Source: QZLE01 sp033852075 (GTDB taxonomy: Bacteria; Pseudomonadota; Gammaproteobacteria; QZLD01). From it: DNA of 32,266 nucleotides. The notes under the pieces were generated by a model. That model did not search any database, was not told the DNA's origin, and saw only the letters and a list, made by a program, of their open reading frames with translations. Every line of letters starts with the position of its first letter. Position 1 is the stretch's first letter. The position numbers were made by a program, and so were the translations under genes. The DNA is taken from NCBI GenBank assembly GCA_033852075.1, contig JAWSVC010000048.1:1-32266 (forward strand), read 5' to 3'. This document shows positions 7,583 through 14,531 of the stretch, piece after piece.

Positions 7583-8923
7583 ATGGTATCCTACGACTTA
7601 GGAATTTTAGGAACAATATTTAAGATGAAAATTGGAATGAAGTTAATACGGGTATTTGCAAGCGTTGTTTTTTTTACGGGGTTAATGTCTCAAGCTGTTA
7701 TTGCGGAAGAAAAGCCGATCGATTCCATTGTCGCAGTGGTAAATGATGATGTTATTCTGTCCAGCGAGCTTTATGTAGAGATGGAAAAAACCATACAAAA
7801 TCTAAGAGCAAGTCATACACGCATTCCACAGAGAAGTATTTTGCAAGGGCAGGTTCTTGAACATTTAATTATGAAGACTCTTCAGCTTGATGTGGCCAAA
7901 CGAACAAGAGTGAATATAGATGACCAGCAGTTAAATCAGGCTATGCAACAGATTGCAAAAAACAATAATATTTCTGTAAGCCAGCTAAGACAGGAGATCG
8001 AACGTCAAGGAATAGATTATCTTGAGTTTAGGCAAGGAATTCGGGAGCAGATGACCTTAGACGTTTTGCGCAGAAGGTATGTTGACCAGCAGGTTCATGT
8101 AACAGAAAAAGAGATAGCAAACTACTTGGCGAACCAAAAGAGTATTGGGCAAAGTGCGCAGGAGTATAAAACCGCTTATATCTTGATTGAAATACCAGAG
8201 GCGGCATCTTCTGAGCAGATTGCAAAGGCAAAAGAAAAGGCTGATACCGTAATGGAAAAGTTAAGGGATGGTGCTGATTTTAATGAAATGGCTGTTTCAT
8301 ATTCAGATGGTGGTAATGCTCTTGAGGGGGGGGTGTTAGAAGCTCGCAAGGCCAACCAGCTGCCAACCATGTTTGCAGATATTGTGCTGGATTTAAAGGT
8401 TGGTGAATTTAGCGGAATTATCAAAAGTAGTGGCGGCTATTATATTGTTAAATTGCTGGAAATATCTCAAGGTAGTGCTGATAAGGTTGTACAGACCAAA
8501 TTGCGCCATATTCTTATAAAACCAAACGAGTTTTTAAGTGCCAATCAAGCACAGCAAAAGTTAGAGCAGATACGTGAAAGGATTGTTAATGGTGAAGATT
8601 TTGCACAGCTAGCACGTTCAAGTTCTGATGATAAGGGAACTGCATCAGCTGGTGGCGAGATGGATTATATGAGCCCTGGTGTTTTTGTGCCTGAATTTCA
8701 AGAAGAGATTGATAAGCTAAAAGTGGATGAGGTTTCTCCGGTATTTAAAACTCGTTATGGTTTTCATATTGCCCAGGTTTTGGATCGCCGTGAACATGAT
8801 AATTCTGATGAAGTATTGCGTATGAAGGCAATGGATAATATTCGCGAGCGTAAATCTCAAGAGGCAATGCAGCTTTGGATGCGTCGTTTACGTGATGAAG
8901 CTTTTGTAAAGATAAAAATCTGA
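7583..8923 (+). CDS. surA: Periplasmic chaperone and peptidyl-prolyl isomerase SurA
   Basis: SurA chaperones unfolded outer-membrane proteins, notably LptD, across the periplasm. The product shows an N-terminal chaperone domain (DSIVAVVNDDVILSSEL), two parvulin domains (about 190-290 and 300-405, with YSDGGNALEGG and SSDDKGTASAGGEM) and a short C-terminal helix, the normal SurA order. Start choice: AAGGTGA six bases before the ATG at 7583 favours a 446-residue precursor. The hydrophobic signal only begins after the internal ATGs at 7625 and 7637, which would give a more typical leader (MKLIRVFASVVFF...AVIA) and about 430 residues. Its stop overlaps the pdxA start by one base (TGATG), so the two are translationally coupled. 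Confidence 0.95.
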   Translation: MVSYDLGILGTIFKMKIGMKLIRVFASVVFFTGLMSQAVIAEEKPIDSIVAVVNDDVILSSELYVEMEKTIQNLRASHTRIPQRSILQGQVLEHLIMKTLQLDVAKRTRVNIDDQQLNQAMQQIAKNNNISVSQLRQEIERQGIDYLEFRQGIREQMTLDVLRRRYVDQQVHVTEKEIANYLANQKSIGQSAQEYKTAYILIEIPEAASSEQIAKAKEKADTVMEKLRDGADFNEMAVSYSDGGNALEGGVLEARKANQLPTMFADIVLDLKVGEFSGIIKSSGGYYIVKLLEISQGSADKVVQTKLRHILIKPNEFLSANQAQQKLEQIRERIVNGEDFAQLARSSSDDKGTASAGGEMDYMSPGVFVPEFQEEIDKLKVDEVSPVFKTRYGFHIAQVLDRREHDNSDEVLRMKAMDNIRERKSQEAMQLWMRRLRDEAFVKIKI

Positions 8924-9927
8924 TGAAAAATATACCTCATTTGGTAATAACATCGGGAGAACCATCAGGTATTGGACCTGATCTAGCTTTGATGTTGGCA
9001 GCAAAGGATTATTCTGCTCAGATTACTGTGATTGGTTGTAAAGATTTGCTAGAGCAGCGAGCACAGCAATTACAATTAGACGTAGTAATTGACCCATATT
9101 TTCCGAATAGCCTTAGACCGCATAAGTTGGGGCATATCAGTGTCTTATCATTGGATTTGCCTCAGTCTGTAATGGCGGGGGAGCTTAATCCAGCAAATTC
9201 AAAATATGTTTTGGCTATGCTTGAGCGTGCTGCGAAGGGGTGTTTGAATAAAGAGTTTGATGCAGTGGTTACCACCCCCGTGCATAAAGGGGTTATAAAC
9301 GACGCAGGTATATCATTTAGTGGGCACACCGAATTTTTTGCAGAGATTACTGGTGGGCAGCTGCCGGTGATGATGTTGGCAACGCCTGGTCTTCGGGTTG
9401 CCTTGGCTACTACGCATTTGCCGTTAAAAGATGTTAGTGCTGCAATTACTAAGAATGTTCTGCGTCAGGTTATCGGAATTTTAGATAAAGATCTGCGCGA
9501 AAAGTTTGGAATTGCCAATCCGCAGATCTATGTGTGTGGGCTTAATCCGCATGCCGGTGAGGGAGGGTATCTTGGTTCGGAAGAGATCGATACCATAAAT
9601 CCGGTGTTAGAAGAATTTAGGGGTAAAGGAGTGAGTGCGATTGGCTCGTTGCCTGCCGATACCATCTTTACGCCCAAATATATGGAAAAATCTGATGTGA
9701 TTCTGGCAATGTATCACGACCAGGGATTGGCGGTGTTAAAACATAAAGGATTTGGAAATGCTGCAAATATTACCCTTGGACTGCCGATAATTCGTACCTC
9801 CGTGGATCACGGAACTGCATTGGATCTTGCTGGAACCGGGCAGATTGATTTTGGTAGTATGGATTATGCTATCAAGGTTGCGATTGATGAGTGTGAGGCA
9901 GTAAAGAAATGTGAGGCGCCCAAATGA
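8923..9927 (+). CDS. pdxA: 4-hydroxythreonine-4-phosphate dehydrogenase PdxA
   Basis: PdxA oxidises 4-phosphohydroxy-L-threonine in the DXP-dependent route to pyridoxal phosphate. The 334-residue cytoplasmic enzyme opens with ITSGEPSGIGPDLAL. It has the three metal-binding histidine contexts SGHTEFFAE (about 135), GLNPHAGEGG (about 213) and YHDQGLAVLKHKGFG (about 268), and near its C-terminus the conserved RTSVDHGTALDLAGTG. Length matches the family (about 330). It overlaps surA by one base and rsmA by four (ATGA), the usual coupled order surA-pdxA-rsmA of gammaproteobacteria. Confidence 0.96.
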   Translation: MKNIPHLVITSGEPSGIGPDLALMLAAKDYSAQITVIGCKDLLEQRAQQLQLDVVIDPYFPNSLRPHKLGHISVLSLDLPQSVMAGELNPANSKYVLAMLERAAKGCLNKEFDAVVTTPVHKGVINDAGISFSGHTEFFAEITGGQLPVMMLATPGLRVALATTHLPLKDVSAAITKNVLRQVIGILDKDLREKFGIANPQIYVCGLNPHAGEGGYLGSEEIDTINPVLEEFRGKGVSAIGSLPADTIFTPKYMEKSDVILAMYHDQGLAVLKHKGFGNAANITLGLPIIRTSVDHGTALDLAGTGQIDFGSMDYAIKVAIDECEAVKKCEAPK

Positions 9928-10718
9928 ATAGGAAGGTGCAGCATAAGGCAAAGAAAAGATTTGGGCAGAACTTTTTGCATGATAAGCGCATTATTGGGCG
10001 CATTGTTAGTTCAATAAATCCACGGCCTGATGAGAATATCGTTGAGATCGGCCCTGGTCTTGGTGCTATGACTTTGCCGGTTTTGGAGTGTTGTAAAAAG
10101 CTTACTGCGATTGAACTTGATAGATCCTTAATTGAAAATCTACAGGTTATTACTGCGCCTGTTGGTGAGCTAATACTGCATCAGGGAGATGCGTTAAAAT
10201 TTGATTTTGGACAATTGCCGGCAGAGCCAAAGCTTAGGCTTATAGGGAATCTTCCATACAATATTTCCACACCACTACTGTTTCATTTCGTAAAATGGGC
10301 TGATCGAATTCAGGATATGCACTTCATGCTGCAAAAAGAGGTGGTACAGCGTATGGCGGCTGGCCCTGGTTCTAAAACTTACGGGCGTCTATCTGTGATG
10401 CTGCAATACTATTGCCAAGTTATCCCTTTGTTTGAGATTCATCCCGGCGCCTTTAACCCTCCCCCTAAAGTAGATTCGGCAATCGTTAGATTGATTCCGC
10501 ATGAAAAACCGCCGGTGCAGGTAAGTGATATGCGGTTGTTTGCCGAGATGGTAACCGCAGCATTCAATGGCAGACGCAAGACTATTCGTAACTCACTGAA
10601 AAAATATCTAACCGAAGAGCAGATTCAGCAAGCTGGTATTGATCCGCAGATTAGGCCAGAACAGTTAGAACTTGCTCAGTTTGCAGTTTTGGTCAATGCT
10701 GTAAAAAAATCAATGTAG
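9924..10718 (+). CDS. rsmA: 16S rRNA dimethyladenosine transferase RsmA (KsgA)
   Basis: RsmA dimethylates A1518 and A1519 near the 3' end of 16S rRNA, a late check in 30S assembly. The 264-residue protein begins with basic residues and KKRFGQNFLHD, typical of the family. It has the SAM-binding motif VEIGPGLGAMTLPVL and the catalytic motif GNLPYNIST. The C-terminal domain ends with FNGRRKTIRNSLKKYL and a short helical tail. Length is normal (E. coli 273). The ATG overlaps the pdxA stop by four bases. A palindromic repeat follows at 10724-10755 instead of a T-rich terminator. Confidence 0.96.
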   Translation: MNRKVQHKAKKRFGQNFLHDKRIIGRIVSSINPRPDENIVEIGPGLGAMTLPVLECCKKLTAIELDRSLIENLQVITAPVGELILHQGDALKFDFGQLPAEPKLRLIGNLPYNISTPLLFHFVKWADRIQDMHFMLQKEVVQRMAAGPGSKTYGRLSVMLQYYCQVIPLFEIHPGAFNPPPKVDSAIVRLIPHEKPPVQVSDMRLFAEMVTAAFNGRRKTIRNSLKKYLTEEQIQQAGIDPQIRPEQLELAQFAVLVNAVKKSM

Positions 10719-10723
10719 TTGTA

Positions 10724-10755
10724 GTAGGTTGCGTCAGCAAAGCGTAACGCAACAC
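10724..10755. repeat. Interspersed palindrome GTTGCGT/ACGCAAC
   Basis: GTTGCGT (10728-10734) and ACGCAAC (10747-10753) form a 7-base stem around a 12-base loop directly after rsmA. There is no T-run, so it is not a standard terminator. From memory, the form GTAGGTTGCGT...ACGCAACA is a common intergenic palindrome in many bacterial genomes. Only one copy is in this window. Confidence 0.5.
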
Positions 10756-10786
10756 AGGAACAACGATCGATGCCATTGATTTATGA

Positions 10787-10815
10787 TGGAAAATCGCCCC
10801 TGATTTCTATATAAT
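10787..10815 (+). promoter_or_regulatory. Promoter of tal
   Basis: A perfect -10 box TATAAT lies at 10810-10815, with a weak -35 TGGAAA 17 bases upstream. Transcription would start near 10822, giving a leader of about 38 bases that includes CAACCCCCATCTTATCGGAG and the ribosome site GGAG at 10850-10853. Confidence 0.6.
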
Positions 10816-10859
10816 AATGCGTCCAAAAATATTCAACCCCCATCTTATCGGAGACAAAA

Positions 10860-11954
10860 ATGTCAAAAATTCGCGAATTACATCAGGCTGGTCAAAGCGC
10901 ATGGTTGGACTACATCCACAGAGGAATGCTTGATTCCGGTGAGCTAAAAGGAATTATTGAAGAAGATGGATTGATGGGGATTACCTCAAACCCAAGCATT
11001 TTTGAAAAGTCTATCACCAGTGGTAATGACTATGATGTATCTATCGCAGGTCTTATCAAAGACAAAGCAGATATGTCGATGTATGAATTGTTCAATAATC
11101 TAGCGGTAAACGATATTCGTGATGCAGCAGACGAATTCAAAAAGGTATATGAAGACAGCAACAAAGTAGATGGTTATGTTAGCATCGAAGTTTCTCCGGA
11201 GCTTGCACACGATGCAGAAGGAACGGTAAAAGAAGCTTTAGAATTACATAGCTGGATTGGTCGCCCAAATATTATGATTAAGGTTCCGGGTACCACAGCT
11301 GGTCTTGTGGCTATTGAAAAGTTAATCGCCGAAGGTATTAGCGTAAACGTAACTTTATTGTTTTCAGTACAACGTTACAAAGAAGTGGTTCAGGCGCATA
11401 TTAAAGGCCTAAAGGCTAGAATGGCAGCTGGTAAACCCGTAGAAGGTATCGGTTCTGTAGCCAGTTTCTTTATTAGTCGTGTTGATGCGGCGGTAGATCC
11501 CCTTCTAGAAGCAGCGGGTAATACTGAACTGCAAGGCAAGATCGCTATCGCCAATGCGCAGATTTCATATCAATACTTTGAAGAAGTTTACAACGGTGCA
11601 GAATTTGCGGAGCTAAAAGCGGCTGGTGCGCAGGTTCAGCGTTTATTATGGGCAAGTACCTCGACTAAAAATCCAGAATACAGTGATGTGCTTTATGTAG
11701 ACCAGCTGATTGCTCCAGATACCGTAAATACAATTCCTCCAGCTACCTATGATGCATTTAAAGATCACGGCACTATCGCGCAAACTTTAAAGGTTGGTAT
11801 TGATGAGGCTGTTTCAAAGGTGGCAACCCTGAAAGATCTAGGTGTCGATATTGATGCAATCACAGATAAGTTAGAGGCAGATGGAATCGTGGCGTTCCAA
11901 GAGTCTTTCCGTAACCTATTGGATTCTTTACAACAGAAAGTTGAATCTTTATAA
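10860..11954 (+). CDS. tal: Transaldolase (long, single-domain class)
   Basis: Transaldolase moves a dihydroxyacetone unit between sedoheptulose-7-phosphate and glyceraldehyde-3-phosphate in the non-oxidative pentose phosphate pathway. The 364-residue product belongs to the longer class found in actinobacteria, cyanobacteria and some gammaproteobacteria, not the ~317-residue E. coli TalB class. Motifs are GITSNPSIFEKSI near the N-terminus, IMIKVPGT with K141 as the probable Schiff-base lysine, VNVTLLFS, SFFISRVDAAVD, and RLLWASTSTKNP followed by DTVNTIPPAT. It has a clear promoter and GGAG six bases before the ATG. It sits between rsmA and apaG, which are adjacent in most relatives, so it is an insertion into a conserved cluster. 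Confidence 0.95.
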   Translation: MSKIRELHQAGQSAWLDYIHRGMLDSGELKGIIEEDGLMGITSNPSIFEKSITSGNDYDVSIAGLIKDKADMSMYELFNNLAVNDIRDAADEFKKVYEDSNKVDGYVSIEVSPELAHDAEGTVKEALELHSWIGRPNIMIKVPGTTAGLVAIEKLIAEGISVNVTLLFSVQRYKEVVQAHIKGLKARMAAGKPVEGIGSVASFFISRVDAAVDPLLEAAGNTELQGKIAIANAQISYQYFEEVYNGAEFAELKAAGAQVQRLLWASTSTKNPEYSDVLYVDQLIAPDTVNTIPPATYDAFKDHGTIAQTLKVGIDEAVSKVATLKDLGVDIDAITDKLEADGIVAFQESFRNLLDSLQQKVESL

Positions 11955-11976
11955 AGGTGCGGACTCTAAAAGTACG

Positions 11977-12360
11977 ATGAGAAATAAGATAGCAGAAAAA
12001 ATCAGCATAAATGTTGAGCCAAAATACATAGAAGAGCAGTCAGATCCTGACAAGAATAAGTATGTGTTTTCTTATGATGTAACCATACGCAATAAGGGAG
12101 AGGTTGGGGTGCAGCTTTTGGCTCGTCACTGGTTGATTACCGATGCTAATGAACGTACCAAAGAGGTTTTAGGTGAAGGGGTTGTTGGCAAGCAACCCCA
12201 TCTTGATCCCGATGATAAGTTTACCTATACCAGTTGGGCGATATTGGAAACGCCAACCGGGCTGATGCATGGAACCTATCATCTTGTAGATGAGGAGGGG
12301 GAGTCTTTTGAGACGGATATTCCGGCATTTACTCTCTCAACACCCAACACCCTCCACTAA
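11977..12360 (+). CDS. apaG: ApaG family protein
   Basis: ApaG is a small fibronectin-III-fold protein usually encoded between rsmA and apaH. Its exact role is unsettled, but it is tied to the diadenosine-tetraphosphate locus in E. coli. The 127-residue product starts MRNKIAEKISINVEPKYIEEQ. It carries YVFSYDVTIRNKG, LLARHWLITDAN and EVLGEGVVGKQPHL, which align well with E. coli ApaG (125 residues). I chose the ATG at 11977, 22 bases after the tal stop. An upstream in-frame start inside tal would add 32 residues that do not look like ApaG. The ribosome site is weak, so coupling to tal is plausible. No apaH follows. Confidence 0.93.
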   Translation: MRNKIAEKISINVEPKYIEEQSDPDKNKYVFSYDVTIRNKGEVGVQLLARHWLITDANERTKEVLGEGVVGKQPHLDPDDKFTYTSWAILETPTGLMHGTYHLVDEEGESFETDIPAFTLSTPNTLH

Positions 12361-12506
12361 ATTTGTGCCTATTTTTCCAAATACTTTGTTGCAACTTCAG
12401 GCTTGCTCGGGCACATATTGCATATATGCTTCCTCACAAGGCTTCATTGCGCCGCGTTTTTGAAAAAATAATCTACAAATTTTTTCTTTAAGTTATCTTT
12501 GTTGCA

Positions 12507-12562
12507 GGTTGTTAAAAAATGAGTCGCATACAAAAACGTATGCTCAACATGTTTTTAACACC
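12507..12562. repeat. Long imperfect inverted repeat
   Basis: The left arm, GGTTGTTAAAAAATGAGTCG then CATAC, faces the right arm, GTATGCTCAACATG then TTTTTAACACC. The inner stem GCATAC/GTATGC around AAAAA(C) is perfect, and the outer part pairs imperfectly. It could fold as one long hairpin about 56 bases in length. No promoter or T-rich end is obvious. Confidence 0.5.
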
Positions 12563-12681
12563 TTGCGCCGCGATAAATCTGCGCTCGTGATGCTTTAAAC
12601 CCCCCCAAAGATTATTGTTGAAACTTTTTTTAAATGCTCGCCTCTATCTTGGAAAATAATCAGCGAATTACAAAAAGACAC

Positions 12682-12720
12682 GTCATACTGGCGAAAGCCC
12701 ACTACTGTCTGGGGAAATAA
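12682..12720 (+). repeat. Copy of the GTCATAC...TGTCTGGGGAAAT repeat
   Basis: This copy shares most of its 39 bases with 23559-23599: GTCATAC, GGCG, GC, ACTACTG, CTGGGGAAAT. It lies just before the assembly gap. Confidence 0.6.
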
Positions 12721-12755
12721 TTTAATAGAATCAAGATGGCTGAGCGTAGCCGAAG

Positions 12756-12793
12756 NNNNNNNNNNNNNNNNNNNNNNNNNNNNNNNNNNNNNN
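12756..12793. other. Assembly gap (38 N)
   Basis: The bases are unknown. Repeat copies flank both sides: CTGAGCGTAGCCGAAG ends at 12755, and a minus-oriented TGTCCGGAGAAAA copy starts about 12811. The gap is therefore probably a collapsed repeat joined by paired reads, and its true length may differ. Confidence 0.95.
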
Positions 12794-12815
12794 TCCAAAG
12801 ACAGGTAATATTTTC

Positions 12816-12848
12816 TCCGGACAACAATGGGCGAAGGCCGGTATCCAG
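12816..12848 (-). repeat. Second copy of the CCGGACA...GGCCGGTATCCAG repeat
   Basis: This copy matches 39-70 of the window: CCGGACA, then AATGRGCGWA, then GGCCGGTATCCAG. Both copies have the same orientation. Together with 2166-2188, 12682-12720 and 23559-23599 it defines one interspersed family. Confidence 0.65.
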
Positions 12849-12920
12849 AAAATGAATCCCGACAGAAGTCTATGAATTTAGATATAATGCATCATCTAAA
12901 GGCTCAACGGGCATTAACTA

Positions 12921-14171
12921 ATGATCTCAAAACCTAACGTAATAATAATCGGCGCCGGCGCTTCCGGTCTCATGTGTGCACTTGAGGCAGGTAAGCGTGG
13001 TCGTAAGGTTTTGGTTTTAGATCATACTAAAAAACCTGGAAATAAGATTTTGGTGTCCGGTGGGGGTAGTTGTAATTTTACAAACTATTATGTTGAAGCA
13101 GAAAATTTTATCTGTAGCAATCCCCATTTTTGTAAGTCTGCAATCAGTCGCTATACCCAGTGGGACTTTATAGAGTTTATTAATAAGCATCAGATTGCAT
13201 TTCATGAGCGTGAGCATGGACAGTTGTTTTGTGACGGTAAGGCTAGACAGATAGTAGATGCTCTGATGCAAGAGTGTAAACAGGCAGGGGTTACCTTTGA
13301 ATTTGGTTGTGAGATAGAAAGTATTACGCAATGCACTTCGGCTACGCTCAGTGATCTTGGTGCTAGTTTCAGTGTAAAATCAACTAACAAAGAATATGGT
13401 TGTGAATCACTGGTGGTGGCAACAGGTGGTTTGTCGATTCCAACTATCGGAGCTTCGCCCTTCGGCTATAAGATTGCGGAACAGTTTGAGATTCCCGTTA
13501 TTCCTCCAAGGGCAGGATTGGTGCCGTTTACTTTACACAAAGAAGATAAAGAGCGTTTGGCTGAGTTATCTGGAATTGCTGTTGATGTGCAAGTTTCTTG
13601 TGGCGATACTTCGGTTACTTGTGCTGAGAGTAGTCGAAGTGCGCTCAGCAATCCTACTTTTAGGGAGAATATTCTCTTCACTCATCGTGGACTCAGTGGT
13701 CCTGCAATTCTACAAATTTCCTCTTATTGGAGCCCTGGAGAGTTGATAGAAATTAATCTATTGCCGGATCATGATCTTGATATGTTTTTGAAAGATATAA
13801 AACAGCAAGGGATAAAAAAGATTGTGCGTAATGTGCTTGGTGAAATGTTGCCGCAAAGATTGGTGGAGAAACTATTGGATGGGGGTTTTGCTGCGAAGGG
13901 GTTGCAGGATCTTTCTGCACGCGATATCAAATTAATAGCCGATAAGTTTAATTGTTGGAAAATCAAACCAAACGGAACCGAAGGTTATCGCACGGCAGAG
14001 GTTACGGTTGGTGGAGTCGATTGTGACCATGTTTCTTCAAAAACTATGGAATCCAAGCTAGTAAAAGGGCTGTATTTCATAGGTGAAGTATTAGATGTAA
14101 CCGGTTGGCTTGGTGGCTATAACCTGCAATGGGCTTGGTCTTCTGGTTGGTGTGCTGGGCAGGTTGTTTGA
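12921..14171 (+). CDS. YhiN/HI0933-family flavoprotein (putative NAD(P)/FAD-dependent oxidoreductase)
   Basis: This 416-residue protein belongs to the HI0933/YhiN flavoprotein family, which has a Rossmann FAD-binding fold; the reaction is unknown. The dinucleotide motif is IIIGAGASGLMCALEAGKRG at residues 8-27, followed by the family hallmark KILVSGGGSCNFTN. There is GLSIPTIGASPFGYKIAE in the middle, and the C-terminal FAD contact is GEVLDVTGWLGGYNLQWAWSSG. Cytoplasmic, length normal for the family. No obvious Shine-Dalgarno sequence precedes the ATG. Two stretches inside the gene (13337-13352 and about 13628-13650) match the CTTCGGCTACGCTCAG interspersed repeat, in frame and at poorly conserved surface-like segments (QCTSATLSD and CAESSRSALS). 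Confidence 0.92.
   Translation: MISKPNVIIIGAGASGLMCALEAGKRGRKVLVLDHTKKPGNKILVSGGGSCNFTNYYVEAENFICSNPHFCKSAISRYTQWDFIEFINKHQIAFHEREHGQLFCDGKARQIVDALMQECKQAGVTFEFGCEIESITQCTSATLSDLGASFSVKSTNKEYGCESLVVATGGLSIPTIGASPFGYKIAEQFEIPVIPPRAGLVPFTLHKEDKERLAELSGIAVDVQVSCGDTSVTCAESSRSALSNPTFRENILFTHRGLSGPAILQISSYWSPGELIEINLLPDHDLDMFLKDIKQQGIKKIVRNVLGEMLPQRLVEKLLDGGFAAKGLQDLSARDIKLIADKFNCWKIKPNGTEGYRTAEVTVGGVDCDHVSSKTMESKLVKGLYFIGEVLDVTGWLGGYNLQWAWSSGWCAGQVV
13337..13352 (-). repeat. Interspersed repeat copy inside a coding sequence
   Basis: CTTCGGCTACGCTCAG is the exact reverse complement of 12740-12755 (CTGAGCGTAGCCGAAG), 600 bases upstream in intergenic DNA. It is read in frame within the flavoprotein gene. 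A related sequence, GCTGAGAGTAGTCGAAGTG, lies at about 13628 in the same gene. Confidence 0.6.
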
Positions 14172-14204
14172 TTAATATTGGTTAAGTGATGTTTTTTAAA
14201 AAAA

Positions 14205-14220
14205 TGTGAATTTGTTCACA
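14205..14220. promoter_or_regulatory. CRP-type dyad abutting an NrdR box
   Basis: TGTGA-ATTTGT-TCACA matches all ten fixed positions of the CRP consensus. It ends exactly where the first NrdR box begins. No good -10 box lies at class II distance, so its function here is unclear. Another CRP/FNR-superfamily regulator could use the same site. Confidence 0.5.
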
Positions 14221-14236
14221 ACACAATATATTGTGT
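14221..14236. promoter_or_regulatory. NrdR box 1
   Basis: ACACAATATATTGTGT is a perfect 16-base palindrome that fits the known NrdR consensus. NrdR is the ATP/dATP-sensing repressor of ribonucleotide reductase genes, and nrdD lies downstream. It is 178 bases upstream of box 2. Confidence 0.85.
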
Positions 14237-14356
14237 TTAAAAATTTTTATAAATCGTTGCTGTATCAGGGGTTTGTGGGCGTTTGTTATTTAGTATCCTT
14301 TCTTTATATTTCTTATAAATCAACAAGTTGTGAATTTTGTGTTAAATGCTGCTGGT

Positions 14357-14387
14357 TTGACATATCTTGTATTTGCGACAATAATAT
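14357..14387 (+). promoter_or_regulatory. Promoter of nrdD
   Basis: A consensus -35 TTGACA (14357-14362) is followed by AATAAT with 17-base spacing or TAATAT (14382-14387) with 19. Transcription would start near 14393, so NrdR box 2 (14399-14414) falls just downstream of the start, where a bound repressor would block it. Confidence 0.6.
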
Positions 14388-14398
14388 ACGTATCAATG

Positions 14399-14414
14399 AC
14401 ACAATATGTTGTGT
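14399..14414. promoter_or_regulatory. NrdR box 2
   Basis: ACACAATATGTTGTGT differs from box 1 at one base and keeps the dyad otherwise. The centre-to-centre distance to box 1 is 178 bases, close to 17 helical turns. NrdR boxes usually come in pairs only about three turns apart. Confidence 0.82.
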
Positions 14415-14531
14415 TTTTCCTGTTTTTAAGTTGTTTGCAAGCTGTGAATAAGTTGTGGGCTGTTTGGTTTAAGCACTTGCAAGTTTTTGAATGGATTAGA
14501 AATCGTTTTTTAAGGAATTTAGGAGTTTATT

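Larger units (their letters stand above)
12361..12920. other. Gene-free gap with repeats and an assembly hole
   Basis: No gene is visible in these 560 bases. They contain TTGCGCCGCG twice (about 12448 and 12564) and a long imperfect inverted repeat (12507-12562). They also hold copies of the TGTCCGGGGAAAT and CTGAGCGTAGCCGAAG repeats, and the run of N. A 16-codon minus-strand reading (12447 down to 12397) is too short to call. Confidence 0.6.
14172..14531. promoter_or_regulatory. Long regulatory region of nrdD
   Basis: These 360 bases hold no gene. They contain a CRP-type dyad (14205-14220), two NrdR boxes (14221-14236 and 14399-14414), a promoter with a perfect -35 TTGACA (14357-14362), and the ribosome site AGGAG at 14521-14525, six bases before the nrdD ATG. 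Confidence 0.7.

Noticed and set aside
10834..10842. ACCCCCATC in the tal leader resembles the CCCCCAT loop of the sRNAs.
   Set aside because: It is the same sense as the loop, not its complement, and it has no hairpin around it.
12595..12604. A run of C (AAACCCCCCC) as a third C-rich sRNA loop.
   Set aside because: No stem flanks it and no terminator follows.
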